Source: Anseranas semipalmata (lineage: Eukaryota; Chordata; Aves; Anseriformes; Anseranatidae). From it: 64,000 bases of DNA. The stretch spans positions 90,191 to 154,190 of the forward strand of contig VXAA01001969.1 of the NCBI GenBank assembly GCA_013399115.1. The letters run 5' to 3'. The position numbers were made by a program, and so were the translations under genes. Shown in pieces: positions 13,058 through 25,041 of this stretch (position 1 is its first letter; each line of letters starts with the position of its first letter). A model generated the notes under the pieces. The model searched no databases. It had not been told where the DNA came from and saw only the letters and a program-made list of their open reading frames with translations.

Positions 13058-13390
13058 TATAAAACAGCTTGCAAGACAGACCACTAACATCAGACTCTCT
13101 CTTCTGTTTGAGGGGGTTCAAAACCCACCCTCCTGCCTCAGAAGAGAGCCAGTGGCATCAAAGCAGTGGCTCTGCTGGGGAGGCCTGTCCCTTCTAGCTG
13201 CCCTCTTGAAGCGGTGCCATTGACAGAAAGAAAAATAAACTTTCCAGAACCACTGAATCGGAAGGAAGCAGGACTAGAGTGTAACAGCAAAAAGAGCTGC
13301 CTGGAAGAAGGAAAACCTGGGTTGTCAATCCTTGCTGTAAAGCTGCTATGTGCTTTATCCAATGACAAGCGTACAGCGGCGCGCTCTTGG
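13058..13390 (+). promoter_or_regulatory. Promoter-like motif set (TATA, initiator, CCAAT, CpG cluster)
   Basis: TATAAAA lies at 13,058-13,064. TCAGACT, a full match to the YYANWYY initiator, lies at 13,090-13,096 with its A 34 bases from the first T of the TATA box, close to the usual spacing. About 270 bases further on, ATCCAATGA (13,357-13,365) is followed by four CpGs within about 20 bases (near 13,370-13,386). The CCAAT box is downstream of the TATA box, so they would not serve one promoter together. Short motifs like these arise often by chance and no transcript is visible. Confidence 0.15.
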
Positions 13391-15689
13391 AGCAGAGTAG
13401 CAGCCGGTGCTCTCACAGGCACTGGGTTCAGCCTTCATCTCCCACTACCAGGAGAATGATTTCATACAACTGACTTTCAAGATGAATTACTCTGATGCAT
13501 GCCTGCGTGAAGTCAGAGTAAACCACTTAATTAGATTAACTGATCTAATAAGCAGGGAGCTGCACAAAGATCTTAAAGCTCCAGTTTTCTTCCTCCGGGG
13601 AAATCCTTCAAATACGTACCCAAAGGGACTTGTTACTATAATGACAAACAACAGCTCTCTAAGATGCACCCAAACTACCTCAGCAATAGCTTCCATAAAT
13701 CCTTCTCTAAAATCCTTTAGCATCAAATTTCAGGGAGAAAGAATAAAAAAACCCCAGCCAGTTACATGCATTAAAACATCCGATGTGTTTCATTGTAGGT
13801 GAAGCACATAGTCCATTCCTTTAAATTAAAGCAAAAGACATTTCCTTCCCCTCCTTTGCCAGTTCCCTCTCCCTTTAAAGAGTAGCATAGGGCATGCTGC
13901 TTTTTCCTTAAGAAGCACACCAGATTTCCTGTCTTAAACACACTCTGTAATTAACAACCAGCAAATAATGAGTACCCAGGATATATAAGTCTATTAGAGT
14001 GCTGGCAGTGCTAAAGACTCATGCTGTTTCACTGTGGGCTCCACTTGAAGAGGTGATTTATGGAGGACATTTTTTCATTAAGTAATAGCAAATGGTTTCC
14101 ACCCTCACAGTACCCAGCAATCTTCTGGGAACAGAACAGCAATATTGAGTCCTTTTCTGGAGAGGAACGTTTCAAGGACTTTGGCTAGAACATAAAATGA
14201 CAATCATTTACTCAAGGTCGTTAAAAAATAAGGGCAAATACAACCAGAGGTTAAGCATAAGGTACTCGACTGCATAAAATTTGTCTGTTACAGAAATAAT
14301 ACAGTTGCTTTCAAAACTAGCAAGGGCTGTAACTGTAACCTTGTAGAAATAAAGAGGCGGCCAGATTGTCATCAATTGTCTCAAATTATCAGCTTATTCT
14401 ATATTTAATATTACTCCTAAATAGCTAAGCTCTTATTTCCCTTAATTACTCTAAATACTTCTACCTTGAGTGAATCATACAGAAAGCTCCACTATAAAAG
14501 CGACAAAGCTTTGAGTTCTGCCTGCGTGCCAGCTAATACCACAATAATATTGGTAGCTAATCATTTCAATTACTGACTTCCTTCTCCCCTAGGAGTAACC
14601 GTACAGAAGAACAAAATATAATTACATTGGCACTCCTGCTATTGCATCTGCTTTCTCTGCAATTCTCCAGTGCTATTTACTACGAGACTATGTCTGCTAA
14701 TAGGGATTTCTCCAGTGTATGGACATGCAAGAATCAAAATATCATAATTATAATGCCTTGCCTTTCTAGGCAACTCATTTAAGGAGTTCAAATACTGTAA
14801 TAATATTAAAATAAACTTTATGACATTCATGGGAATTATTCTTCATATTATCAGCGACAGCACACCAATATGCTAGCAGATGTAGTAAAGTACGTGGCAG
14901 TCTTGGCTCCCCAAAATCCAACACTGATTTTCTCAAATGTTTTCCCCCCTCATATTAATAAGAAAAAACAAAAATGCCTACATTGAAAGATCTCACTTCA
15001 GCAGTCCAAATAAGCACACACAGTTACCAACACAGCTTCATTTTCTGAGATGTCAAGAACAGATTTTGCAGTGACATGTTCCCACAAGACAGGAATACCA
15101 GGCAAAAAATCCCCTCCATATATTAAATTCATTTAATATCCTTTTGCAATGCAATGCAGCTTTTTTTTTTCTTTTGATTCAGTACAGTCTTACAATAAAG
15201 TATGACAACAGGATAGAAAATATTGTCTATATAGTACCAATGTAATCCAAAGAGTGAGCTGAACACTGGAAGAATAATCCATTTCACACACACCCCACTG
15301 CCTTGAAAGAACCTCCATCCCTGCAATACCACCGTGCCATGGCAAAGGGGGGAATGAGAACAGTGTGCAGGCAGCACCAACATACAGAAGTACGGTTACG
15401 TGGTTTTCTTAAACCAAGGACATGGATTTCCACGGCACTCCCTGAAAACACAGGCACATGTACAGATCCATCCCACTCCTGAAAACACGAGAAATTGGAA
15501 AGCGCTGTTGTAGTGATGTGTATTATATGCACGCAATTTTCTTTCAACAAAGCATTAGTTAGCTATGTGCTTACTTTCCATTTAAACTGAGTTTGCAATA
15601 GTCTGAACATGAGAGAAAAACATGTACAGGGCCCAACAATTTGTTCAGTCATCGTCACTTTACTACTTCTCTTAATTTCTTTTCTTCAG
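13391..15689. other. Non-coding DNA with a possible conserved stretch
   Basis: An open frame of 131 codons (13,407-13,802, +) begins at GTG and has no recognisable domain; another frame is open on the opposite strand, so I do not call it a gene. From about 14,370 to 14,620 the sequence is complex, free of repeats and rich in homeodomain-type words (TAAT, ATCAATT, CTAATCATTT), as in many vertebrate conserved non-coding elements. That resemblance is subjective. Confidence 0.4.
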
Positions 15690-15880
15690 TGCCTCCTATA
15701 ATGGAGGAGATTTTGCAAAAACTACAGCTCCCCTCCGGAGGAAATGCTCGCTCTGGAACAAAAGCTGTTTTCCCAGAGCATGAACACTTGGTTATAATAA
15801 AAGAGGGGCTCTGCTTTCTGAGCTTAGTGAAGAGGGCGGATTTGGAGGTGTTTCAGAGCCACGCTCCCTTTGGGGCATGA
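15690..15880 (+). other. Possible terminal exon, product not recognised
   Basis: A long pyrimidine tract ends in TTTCTTTTCTTCAG at 15,689, and a TCTTAAT branch-point match lies 14 bases before the AG, somewhat close. The frame that follows (phase 1) is open for about 63 codons to a TGA at 15,878-15,880. It includes an acidic, leucine-rich start (PPIMEEILQKLQLP) and a charged middle part. No polyadenylation signal is seen at a sensible distance after the stop, and I do not recognise the peptide. Confidence 0.12.
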
Positions 15881-16608
15881 CCAGTGGTTCCTCGAAGGCT
15901 CTCTGGAACACATGGGAGAATGGGCTCCTCACGTGGGGCAAGCCTGGGGCTTGCCTGGGAGATATGATGAGTGCAATGAATGCATACATTTTGGGGATGC
16001 ACTGGTCCCAGCACCTCTTTGACCAGTTCGACACACTCCAAGCATCACCTGCCACCTTCTGGATAGCAGAACACAACCCTCGGAGCAGCCAAGCTCGCTG
16101 CCTGTCACTGCTATAGCTGGGATTTGCTGTCAAAACCCAACAGGCCCAAATCATACACAACACTTAAATGGTATTATAAACCTTACGCGGCAAAATGTCC
16201 TTCCCATAAGATATCTGTGAAAACACTCCCAAACTCTTCTGTGAGAACAATCATTATTTTATGCTCGTCTCTTTAAAAAAAACAGAAACTGCTCTGTGCA
16301 CTCCCTGTGGAAAAAAAGGATCATATTTATAGTTGTCTTCTGCCCATTTTTCCACCTACACTAACTTGAAAGGAACCATATTTTCAAAAATCCATTGGTT
16401 TTCATTACCTTCCCTCCCTCAGGAGCCAGAAGATGTGCCAACCATTTCCACCCGGGCCCTCTAACACCATGTGTCGCGTGCTGTGACGTGCCAAGCACAG
16501 TACAGCTCACTTCCCAGGAGCAGCAGCATCAAGAACCAGATACAGCCACACTATAGCAACCTTAACACTGGCATTAACGTGCACATACAGCTTACATAAA
16601 AAAGTGTT

Positions 16609-16621
16609 AAAAAAAAAAAAA
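16609..16621 (+). repeat. Poly(A), 13 bases
   Basis: An uninterrupted run of A. No AATAAA at the expected distance before it and no recognised retroposed body. Confidence 0.9.
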
Positions 16622-17593
16622 CAGTTTCAAAAATAAATTATTTATTAACTAAAACTTTCATTTAATGCCACCACACTTTTCTGTCATCTCCTTTCCACTC
16701 TACTCATGAGATTTTTTAGAAATCTAATGTTATAACCTGCAAAGTTTTCAGAGCATGGTAAGGGATACATTTTAGTTAAAAAGCAAAGGATAAACCTTCC
16801 ACCTGCCCAAATTTCTGCTCTGCCTATCACTACAAAGGACTCATATTAAAAGACATTTGATAGTTTCCTAAAGAGAAGAGAACATGTTTATAAAGATATA
16901 AAAACTGCCCTTTAAAAGAATCAGGTTTGCAAAAGCAGTTCCTTCACTTTCAATATGTTCATTAACATCCCGCCCTTCGCAGTCATTTCTGTTACCTAAA
17001 GGAGTCTGTGCTGCTCAGGAAACCACTCAAAGACAGGCTAAACAGTACTTACTACAGCTACACGCATTTATTTCAGTGGAATCCACGCAGTACACTTCAT
17101 TTTCCTTAAACTGGACAACTGGAGATACAAGTAAGGGTTCAGATTCTGCACTTTTTGTCTCACTCAGAATTGAAATCTATGAATCTTCATTAATTTAATT
17201 GATGATGTTTAACGCTAAAGTGTGCACTGGAGGGAAAGCTCAGATGTTTCAAGAGAGCTATATTGTATTGCTGTCCTTGGGCTATTAAGCAGAAGAAATG
17301 ACTTGGAGAAATGACTTTCGGCCTAAGTTTTCACACGCCCAGGAAGCCTAGGTTTCATTCTATCGGAAGACTCTCCAATATTTTTTCTGTTACTTCTATA
17401 AACAGGAAAATCTCTGCTTGCAAAAGATGCCACCTTTCAATACGAAAACTTTCACATATACTGTTACCATAGTATAAATACAATTATTTAGTATAACTGT
17501 CATAATTAGTGGCCAGAGTTAATAAGCGTTACTTGTTGGTTTAAAATTGCAGTCTAACAAAAGTCTGGTGAAAACTATTTCCACCATATTGAT

Positions 17594-17614
17594 ATTCAAT
17601 ATCCCATATTGAAT
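17594..17614. repeat. Hairpin, 9-base arms
   Basis: ATTCAATAT and ATATTGAAT are exact reverse complements around CCC. The palindrome GATATTCAATATC overlaps the left arm. Confidence 0.6.
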
Positions 17615-19674
17615 GAAAGCTGTTTATATAAAAAATAAAAATGACTCAAAGATGTAAGTCTTGGTCTTGACCAAATCTATCAAGTTTTCTTTGTTATTTT
17701 AAGCAAAATAAAGATCTGTCTCCTAAAGTAATTAGAAGCTTCTGGGATCTTTGTAAGTATGTGATTTTGAATGTTGATCTCTACAGACCAGGTAAACAGA
17801 TTGCCAGTCCCACTGACATCTCACAATCCACTTTTTCATTCTTCCAAAAATGTACCAAAAGTCCCTCATATAGAAAAATCATGGAATGCCTTAATTCAGT
17901 GTTTAACAATAAAGGAAGAGCTTTATGAAAATGAAATGTTGTTGAGATACCAAAGAGGATTAAATAAAATTCTTGGTAATAAGAGATCACTTGATACAGT
18001 TCTGATTTCAGCATTTCAAGTTAACAGCCTTTGCTCTTCCAAAAAGTTTTGATTTCATATAAACAGTAGGTTGTTAAATTACCCTTTCCATTCATTTCTT
18101 TATATTGTCTCTTAGCTTCCAATGAAATCTCATTAGAGATGGATTTTCCAGCAGTACAATTCAGTTCAAACATTCAGCCATGCAGTGTATTTAATACAAG
18201 AGCCACCCTGTTAAACTAGGTGATTAAAACATGTACATACCCACCAGGTTTTACGGCAAATCTGCTTTAAGACCTGCAGCAAAATCAGCAATGGAGTGAA
18301 CCTTAGAACAATTTAGGATATTTTTCCGTTTTAACACCTCCTTTAATGACTGCTAGGAAAGCAACCTTCTCCATTCAACTGGCTGAGGCTGGGCAGCACG
18401 AGAGGATATCTGCTGGCAGGGCTCTGGCACCGGGATCAGCAAAACAGAAGACAGCGATACCAGTGCTGGAAAAAGGCTTCTTCCCTACCAATTCATTGCT
18501 TTGAAATTTAGGGAAAAGCTAAATACAAAATGACTGTATTGCTAATTAAAATAAATAAATAAGAATTGCAAATGTGTACAATTATACTCCTGTTTCAGAC
18601 ACACAGAAATTGAAAGAAAAGTTACAGAAAGATAGCATATACAATAGCAATGCAAAATACTGCAGTAACATTGTGCTAGGAACCAGTGAGGCCAAGCATC
18701 ACGTCAGATAAAAAGGCGTGTTCACTAGAGCCTTCCTGGTGGAAAAAGTGTTTTCCGTACATTTACAGAACATACGGAATATCAGTGGCTACAAAATGCT
18801 GCTGTCCAGCTTGTCCACCTAATAGCTTTACAAAAGCCTGGTTTCTCAAAGAAATGAAAATTCATTTTGGAGATGGAAAATTTACCCAAAAGCAGAAAGG
18901 AAACGGAGTGACACATAGCAGCTGAAATTCTGCACCAGTATCTACTAAAGATGACCACCTCTTCCTTGCCGAGGCCTGCTGACCTGGGAAAAGCCACGTG
19001 AGAAGCAAGGAGCAGGTTTCCCACTCGATTTAATTCCTTACCCAACACCCCCTCAACCCAGCTGCAAGGCTGCTACATTCCCCTTGGCTGTCCCATACCA
19101 CTGACGCGAGATGATAGCCATAGGATGACACCGTGCAAGACAGCCAGAAAATGATGTGGCTGGGGATGGAGAGGCCTTTATCAAACGCCTGGCCCTGGAG
19201 CAGAACAGCAGTCATCCTGCAGCTGCCTCGTGACAGCAGCCTCGTTTTTAACCAAGCACAAAACCACATGCTACTATTAAGGTGAAAAGATCCTGCTCTA
19301 ATTGGTTTGTAACCCACAGTCTTGAAACATCCAAATACTGTTATCCAAGGCAGCATTTTATAATTTATTTTAGGAATAATAAAAGCTATTATCTATTTCT
19401 CAGAAGAGAGGATTATAAAAAAAAAATCACATTTTATATTCAGTACATAACAAATAGAATTCAGACTTTCTGATGCCTGGGTAAGTAGCAAGATGTAGTG
19501 ACTATTAAATAAAATCCATTAAGTATATCCTCAAACAAAACACCCCTGGAAACACTACTCTCTTGAATAAGCAAAGGGCAATACTTTGTGTTCACATGCA
19601 GAAGAGATATTTTCATATTACCAACAATGTTACTATAAAATTTTAAATGATTTTTTTAAAAGGATTTTCAAAGT

Positions 19675-19705
19675 TTTTCTTTTTTTTTTTCTTTTTTTTT
19701 TTTAA
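19675..19705 (+). repeat. T-rich low-complexity tract
   Basis: Runs of T broken by single C, followed by AATTATTTTC. Read on the other strand it is A-rich; it could be a decayed poly(A) tail, but no body is recognised. Confidence 0.8.
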
Positions 19706-20528
19706 TTATTTTCTAAAAGCCAAAGGTGGTGTTTGTTCCTATTTAAAAGAAAACTAAGCCAAAACAAATGAGACAAAATACGAAGACAAAAGGATGGTAT
19801 GAATTCATTCTACTTCCAATTACCTTTTGTGATACAGCTAAAATTCAGTTCAGCAGGCAATATGATTTGCACTTCAGAATCAAGGAGCTCCTTTTAACAC
19901 AATGATAATCTACCTTCAGCAAAAATTTAAAACAAAATTCATTTTCTGTATCAACTGTAATGACTGACAACATAAATATATACATCAATGGACAGGTACA
20001 GTTCTCACAATAACAAAGACCCCCTAGAAAGGCATATGTACCCATAATGGGTATTTTTGATTTTGCAACTCTCAGGAGATTTAATTATTAAACAACTATG
20101 ACACTGTGCAACACCTCAGATATCCTGTGATCAAATATCTTTGAACATGATGAAAATTAAGTGGTGCTAGTGGAAAACTGTTACCTTTTTCCCGCTCCAG
20201 TGGATCATTCCAAAAAGTTCTTGTGTATTTTTAAAACAAAAAAATTAAATACTATTATTCATGACATAGTATATACTGAAAACTAAAGTCATATACAAAC
20301 AGAAAAAAAAAAATAAAAAGGACTTATTTTTATGCCACTAGAATAAAGTTGATACAGCTAGTTTTGAATCTTGCTTTGCGATGCTTTTGTAAACTTAAAA
20401 AAAAAAAAAGCATTATGGCTTTGAAGAAATAACTGTACTGCACATGGAAGAAACATAATGTGCACGCGGGCTTGGACTCTGCAGTGCAGCTCTTCAGGAC
20501 CCAAAGTACCAACAGGGAAAACAACCGC

Positions 20529-20549
20529 TTTACAACAGGTTGTTGTAAA
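20529..20549. repeat. Hairpin, 9-base arms
   Basis: TTTACAACA and TGTTGTAAA are exact reverse complements around GGT. The arms are far too short for a microRNA precursor. Confidence 0.6.
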
Positions 20550-20769
20550 CTTCACAGCAAATGTAACATTGAATAAAAACAGAAAGGACAAATAAGAGAG
20601 AATGGGGGCTACTGTTCCTTTAAGACAAGTTACAAAGGGAGACATACTACTTGTAGCATGTAATTTCAACATGCATCTTAATACATTTGAGAAAAATATA
20701 TACAAGGAATCCTAAAATATTTCCACAATGACAGGTTTTTCTCACTACATGCAAAAATAGGGAACTTAA

Positions 20770-20790
20770 TGCATAAACTGCATTTATGCA
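20770..20790. repeat. Hairpin, 8-base arms
   Basis: TGCATAAA and TTTATGCA are exact reverse complements around CTGCA. Confidence 0.5.
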
Positions 20791-21579
20791 GGCCTTAAAT
20801 AATAAGGTTTGCATATAGCATCTTTGGGGAAAATGGTGCAAATCAATCATGCTACAAGACTATACTGCCTGAGTCTTAATACTCCAATAGCACGGGAATG
20901 CTGTAAGCACCTTGCCTGATGCAGTTTGTTGTTGCTCTGTATTGAAAATTATATATGAAGGCAAAAAGGTCACATCCATTAATTTGCTTGCATTACTCAC
21001 ACTGCAGATGAAATCACCAGCACCCAGTTGGGCTCACTAGCCTACCGAGCTCTCATGTCATTTTTAAATTCTTAATATAATTTGTAGGAAGTGAATACAG
21101 TCCTTTAATGTCTTTGTTTTATGACTATTCAGTATTAGTTCATGTGAGAAGGACTGGAGCTTAATGGTGTGAAATCAGAAGATATAGTACTCGCACTACG
21201 AATTAAATCAGCCCTGGAATGCTGCTTCTGAGTTTTAGTAGAAATTAACTTTTAGAGCAAAGTTTGTGAGTAAATCTAATTAACTTCAAAACATTAACAT
21301 CAAAAAATTGTTCAGTATAAGCATCCAATCCAGGAGCAACTAAAAATATTGCACAAAGTAATTGCAGCATCTTCACATCCTCATAAAAATATGTATCATC
21401 AAATCAATACAGCTGAAAAGTTGAAGCTAAGAAGGCTGAGCATAGGAATGAGATCTGGCCTTACTCTAAAATCTCCAATTGTTTTATATTGTCTTGGAGA
21501 AACAATGCTCCATCTACACCTTTTTAATTCTTTCCTAATAATAATCATGTATGTCGATCAAGAATACTGTATGTTATAC

Positions 21580-21593
21580 ATATATATATATAT
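21580..21593. repeat. (TA)n microsatellite
   Basis: About six and a half TA units after ATGTTATACA. Short and ordinary. Confidence 0.85.
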
Positions 21594-23437
21594 GCCATAA
21601 ACACAGAGTAACAATTGTCATCATACTTCAAGAAAAACAAAGTTATCAGCAGCTTATGTCAAAAATTAACGCTATAGTAGTAGTAGGGCAATAAAATACA
21701 TTACTATTTTTAATAAAACCAGAAAATACTCAGTTTTGAGATGAAAAATGGTCATTGTAAACATATAAAAATTGAGGATAGGTGCAAAAGTACCTGGAAT
21801 TATGAGACCTCCCGAATACTGATTTTCTTTGATTCACCCAAATTTACATATACCTATGCTAACTGTTTCAGTGAAGAAAGAATTATGCTTCACGTTCTCC
21901 TCCGTTGAAATAAAAGACTTGCAGAACTGAATTACAACCCCCTGAAAACAGAGATTTAATAGAACCACAAAAGGACCGCAGCTGCACTATTGGATACTGC
22001 CCTAATTAATATTACATAATCCATACAACACATGTGATCAATTTAGAGGTCCCAGGCGGTTCTTAAGTGAATGAATGCAATTTGTAAGCTCTGATCTGTC
22101 ACTTCCACTTAGAGCAGAAGTGTCTACATTTCATATTACATTGTAATGCAGGCTGTAAGCCTGTATCAGAACTCCAATTGCTCATATAATGATCAAGTTC
22201 CATGGCCATAATTAGGAAATGGGAAAGACAGGACCCATAAAATCATGAGATAATGGCAGAGAAAAGGTAGGGAGAAAGGCAGGAAAACACTTACAAAAGG
22301 GTCAAGTGTAACCTGCTTGGAAAGGCTACAGTTGTTGGCCATTGGTTGGCACTGTGGGGAGGAATTTGGCAAAACCTGATTTACATCAGGGTTATTTTGC
22401 ATTAAGTGGAAAAGATGTAGCAGGTTAGGCTGTGTACTTTAAAGGAAAATTATATTCCAAATCTAGGAGAACTCCAGCTGAAAGCTTTCTGCATGTCTTA
22501 TTTCCCATACCTGCTCTATTAATGTGGTTAAAAGGAAATAAACTTTCAGTCCTTTAGCACTTCACCTGGTACAAAAAAGAAACACGTAAATATTCAGTGC
22601 TGATTGGCTTTGATCAGGCAATGAACTCACTTAACTAAGTTATAAGCAAGAGCTGCAGTTTTCACAGTAAATTGTATAAATTCCCAAATTTGAACTAAGC
22701 CCCATTTAGAGAGACTAAAAGGTTATGTTTAGATAAGTTTGAAACCTGTCTCCATTGAAGAAATGGGAAAACTGAAATGTAGATCTGAGATCTTCGTAAG
22801 AGGATAAGCTTCTTATTTAAAATACAACAAGAATGGCTTCATTTTGTCAAAAAGTTTTAATAAAAGAATAAAATAATTGTTGAGGCACAGTTAAAACCTA
22901 TTTAGGATTTTTTCCCAGAAGATTATAAGCAATGAAGAAAGATTTGGAAATGTCTAAGTTTCATACAAAACAAAGCTTACAAGCCATTTTTGCTAGTGAA
23001 TCAAATCCAAATGCCACCACCAAGGAAACCTGTACAACGACTATATCCTGTCCCCAGCCAGACTTCACGATCAGGTAACAGTGTTTTAAAATAAAGCCAG
23101 TTAGAGCACAGGTCTGGGAAGGAGGGCTGTGGGCTGGCAAACCTGGCTCTCATACACATGCAAAAAGTCTCTTGTGAAGCTATTAACTTTTCTTTTACAA
23201 AGTAGAATACTTTACAAGATATTGAAGCAACTAATGTAATTTAAATCATCCAGTATTTCCTACACAATGGTAAATCTTTGCCAGAACTAAAATAAATCAA
23301 ATTTAACGGTTTAGAGTAAATAACTCCAAACATGAAAAAAGACACTATAATTACAGTCACTAAATATGGCTCCAGATAATTATTATGCTGGCTTTCATTG
23401 GGAAACAGTCATGTTTAAAATGAAAAAATAAAATAAA

Positions 23438-23482
23438 GGGGGGAGGGTGGGGAAAGAAAAGCATTTTAGGAAGGGGAGGGGA
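23438..23482 (+). repeat. G-rich purine block
   Basis: G runs of 6, 3 and 4 lie within 15 bases (23,438-23,452). After a gap of about 20 bases there are two more runs of 4 G (23,473-23,481). The central gap is too long for a standard four-tract quadruplex, but a long-loop form is possible. The block lies just before a strong splice donor at 23,491. Confidence 0.6.
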
Positions 23483-23487
23483 AAAGC

Positions 23488-23496
23488 CAGGTGAGT
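23488..23496 (+). promoter_or_regulatory. Strong splice-donor match
   Basis: CAGGTGAGT matches the vertebrate 5' splice site at every consensus position. The phase-0 frame before it is closed by a TAG at 23,467-23,469, so a non-coding or untranslated exon would be the simplest real reading. A good acceptor follows 190 bases later. Confidence 0.25.
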
Positions 23497-23681
23497 GACA
23501 TTTGCAATGCTCCATTATGTCTTTATTTAATTCTGTAGCAAAGATCCCATTGACTTCAATGAGAATACAAGTTGGCAGGAAAGAAACAAGCAGAATTAAA
23601 TGGTTTCCAGACAATTTTAATATGCTGTTTTCATTTCTCAACTCTGACAAACCCATTTCCTTTTTGTTGTTGCTGTTGCAG

Positions 23682-23783
23682 TTCCTTTACTTCAACAGAG
23701 ACAATATTACTTCAGCAGCCACTGAACCACTGGATTCTGCGCAGAAAGCACGCACCAAGGCCCATTACGTGTGGAAGACCATG
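23682..23783 (+). other. Possible exon, 102 bases, product not recognised
   Basis: The acceptor TTTTTGTTGTTGCTGTTGCAG is strong. The branch-point match CTCTGAC has its A at 23,647, 34 bases before the AG, an ideal spacing. The frame is open in phase 0 for exactly 34 codons up to ATG/GTAATC, a weak donor lacking G at +5; it stays open to a stop near 23,826, so a last exon is also possible. The peptide begins FLYFNRDNITS, with one NIT glycosylation-type sequon. I recognise no family. A second frame is also open here. Confidence 0.2.
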
Positions 23784-24299
23784 GTAATCCAAGTAAAAAT
23801 GTGTTTAGTGACTAGGTGGTTAGTATGAGTAAAGTGCAAAAGTGGTAATGGAAATCTGCACTGTCTGACTGGCTAACATGCATAACATTTATGCCGATAC
23901 AAATCAGAAAGAAAGAACAGAGAAAGGGGGAAAAATGCAGGTGAAGAACTGCATTATAGAAGTATCAAACCTTCTGTAAAGTAAGTAAAATTGAAACAAT
24001 TACTAATCAGTCTAATATTTTTTAAAACATGGATCTTTCAGACAGAAAACATAGCTTTGCACCAACTATTATATGCAAAAAAATTGTCATTGCAAGTATT
24101 GAAAGTTTTAGGATATCTTGTTCCAAAAATAGATGTTAACTATGGTGGCAACACAGATGGCAACATGCAGCAGTTCTGAAGAGAAAATGATCAAACACTT
24201 CTCTTTTCCACTACCCTGAGTTACTCACTAGAAAAACCTGTCCTGAGAATGTGCTCCACAGCACCAACACATGTTTTAAATACTTTGTGTTATTCCGTG

Positions 24300-24400
24300 C
24301 AGTGAATTACTTCAGCAGCCGGCTGTCACAGGGGGCCGCACGCTGCCGTCCCCGCCAGCCCTCGCGGCACAGACGCCTCGCTCTGTTACGCTCAGCCCTA
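24300..24400. promoter_or_regulatory. CpG-dense patch
   Basis: Ten CpGs fall within about 70 bases (24,320-24,390) in otherwise CpG-poor DNA. This density suggests protection from methylation or a very recent sequence. At about 100 bases it is too short to count as a CpG island on its own. Confidence 0.35.
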
Positions 24401-24770
24401 TTCCACGACTAATCTTTTTACAATGAACTTAATCCAGTTAACGGCAAAGAATGGTAAAACGTCAGAGTAATTGGATAACAGCCTCCAATTCTGTAATTAT
24501 TTCATTAGGGCAGCAGGCAAAGTTTAAGCAGGGGACGCCCACAGGCACTGAGGGGATCCAACAGCCCTCAGCCACTCTAGAGGGGGATGGGCATAATGAC
24601 ACTGGCGACCTGACAGAAATTAGTACTGGATTTAGGACAAATTTAATTCACATTATGTTTTTTGTCAACTACAAGCCAAGTGGCTGCCTTACCAGCTTTG
24701 GGATACCAGAAAATATCCCAATAGAGCTGTCTTTCCCTCACGTTTTCTGCAATCCCCTCCAGCTCTGGTT
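24401..24770. promoter_or_regulatory. Possible conserved non-coding core between CpG patches
   Basis: Complex, repeat-free sequence with a TAATTA core at 24,494-24,499, CATTAGGG just after it and TTTAATTCACATTATG near 24,640. These are homeodomain-type words. It lies between two CpG-rich patches. Conservation cannot be judged from one sequence. Confidence 0.2.
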
Positions 24771-25041
24771 CCTCGACAGCGGCGGGACTCCCAGGGCTCC
24801 TTCCCTCCTTTTCGCCCCCTGGTCCCTCATCTGCGCGCCTTCAGCGGGGAGGCCAGCTGCTGCCTGGAGGCGGGGAGCAGCTCTGCCACCCGTGGGGACA
24901 CAGCCACACCTGCAGGGACACCAGCGGGGGCTCTGCTCTGCCTCACCCAGTCACTTCGCCTTGCCTCTGCTTACACGGGGCAGCACACTGGTTTGTGTGG
25001 TTTGCCGCTGGGCCTCTGAGGAGCTCGGTGCACAGAAATAA
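24451..25041 (+). other. Longest open frame in the window, probably not a gene
   Basis: The frame has 196 codons and begins at a true ATG. The first half is Ser/Thr/Gly/Asn-rich; the second half is Pro/Ala/Arg-rich because it enters a GC-rich patch where stops are rare by composition. I see no domain, signal peptide or repeat. No TATA box, good initiator or splice support is evident around its start. The change of composition halfway fits a chance frame crossing two kinds of sequence. Confidence 0.1.

Larger units (their letters stand above)
15881..23437. other. Non-coding AT-rich DNA, no gene recognised
   Basis: About 7.5 kb without a convincing exon or transposon. It holds several homopolymer tracts, an AT microsatellite and three short hairpins, listed separately. 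The stretch about 22,000-22,260 is complex and repeat-free, with TAATTAATATTA and CACATGTGATCAATTT words, and may be conserved non-coding DNA; this needs alignment to decide. A GTAAGT donor match at about 19,482 has no exon-like frame before it. Confidence 0.5.

Noticed and set aside
13407..13802. 131-codon open frame as a gene
   Set aside because: It starts at GTG, has no domain, and the opposite strand is open over much of the same stretch.
14493..14500. TATAAAAG as a promoter
   Set aside because: No initiator at the right spacing; such words are frequent in AT-rich DNA.
24451..25041. 196-codon open frame as a new protein gene
   Set aside because: Its composition changes halfway where it enters a GC-rich patch, it has no recognisable domain, and no promoter or splice evidence surrounds its start.
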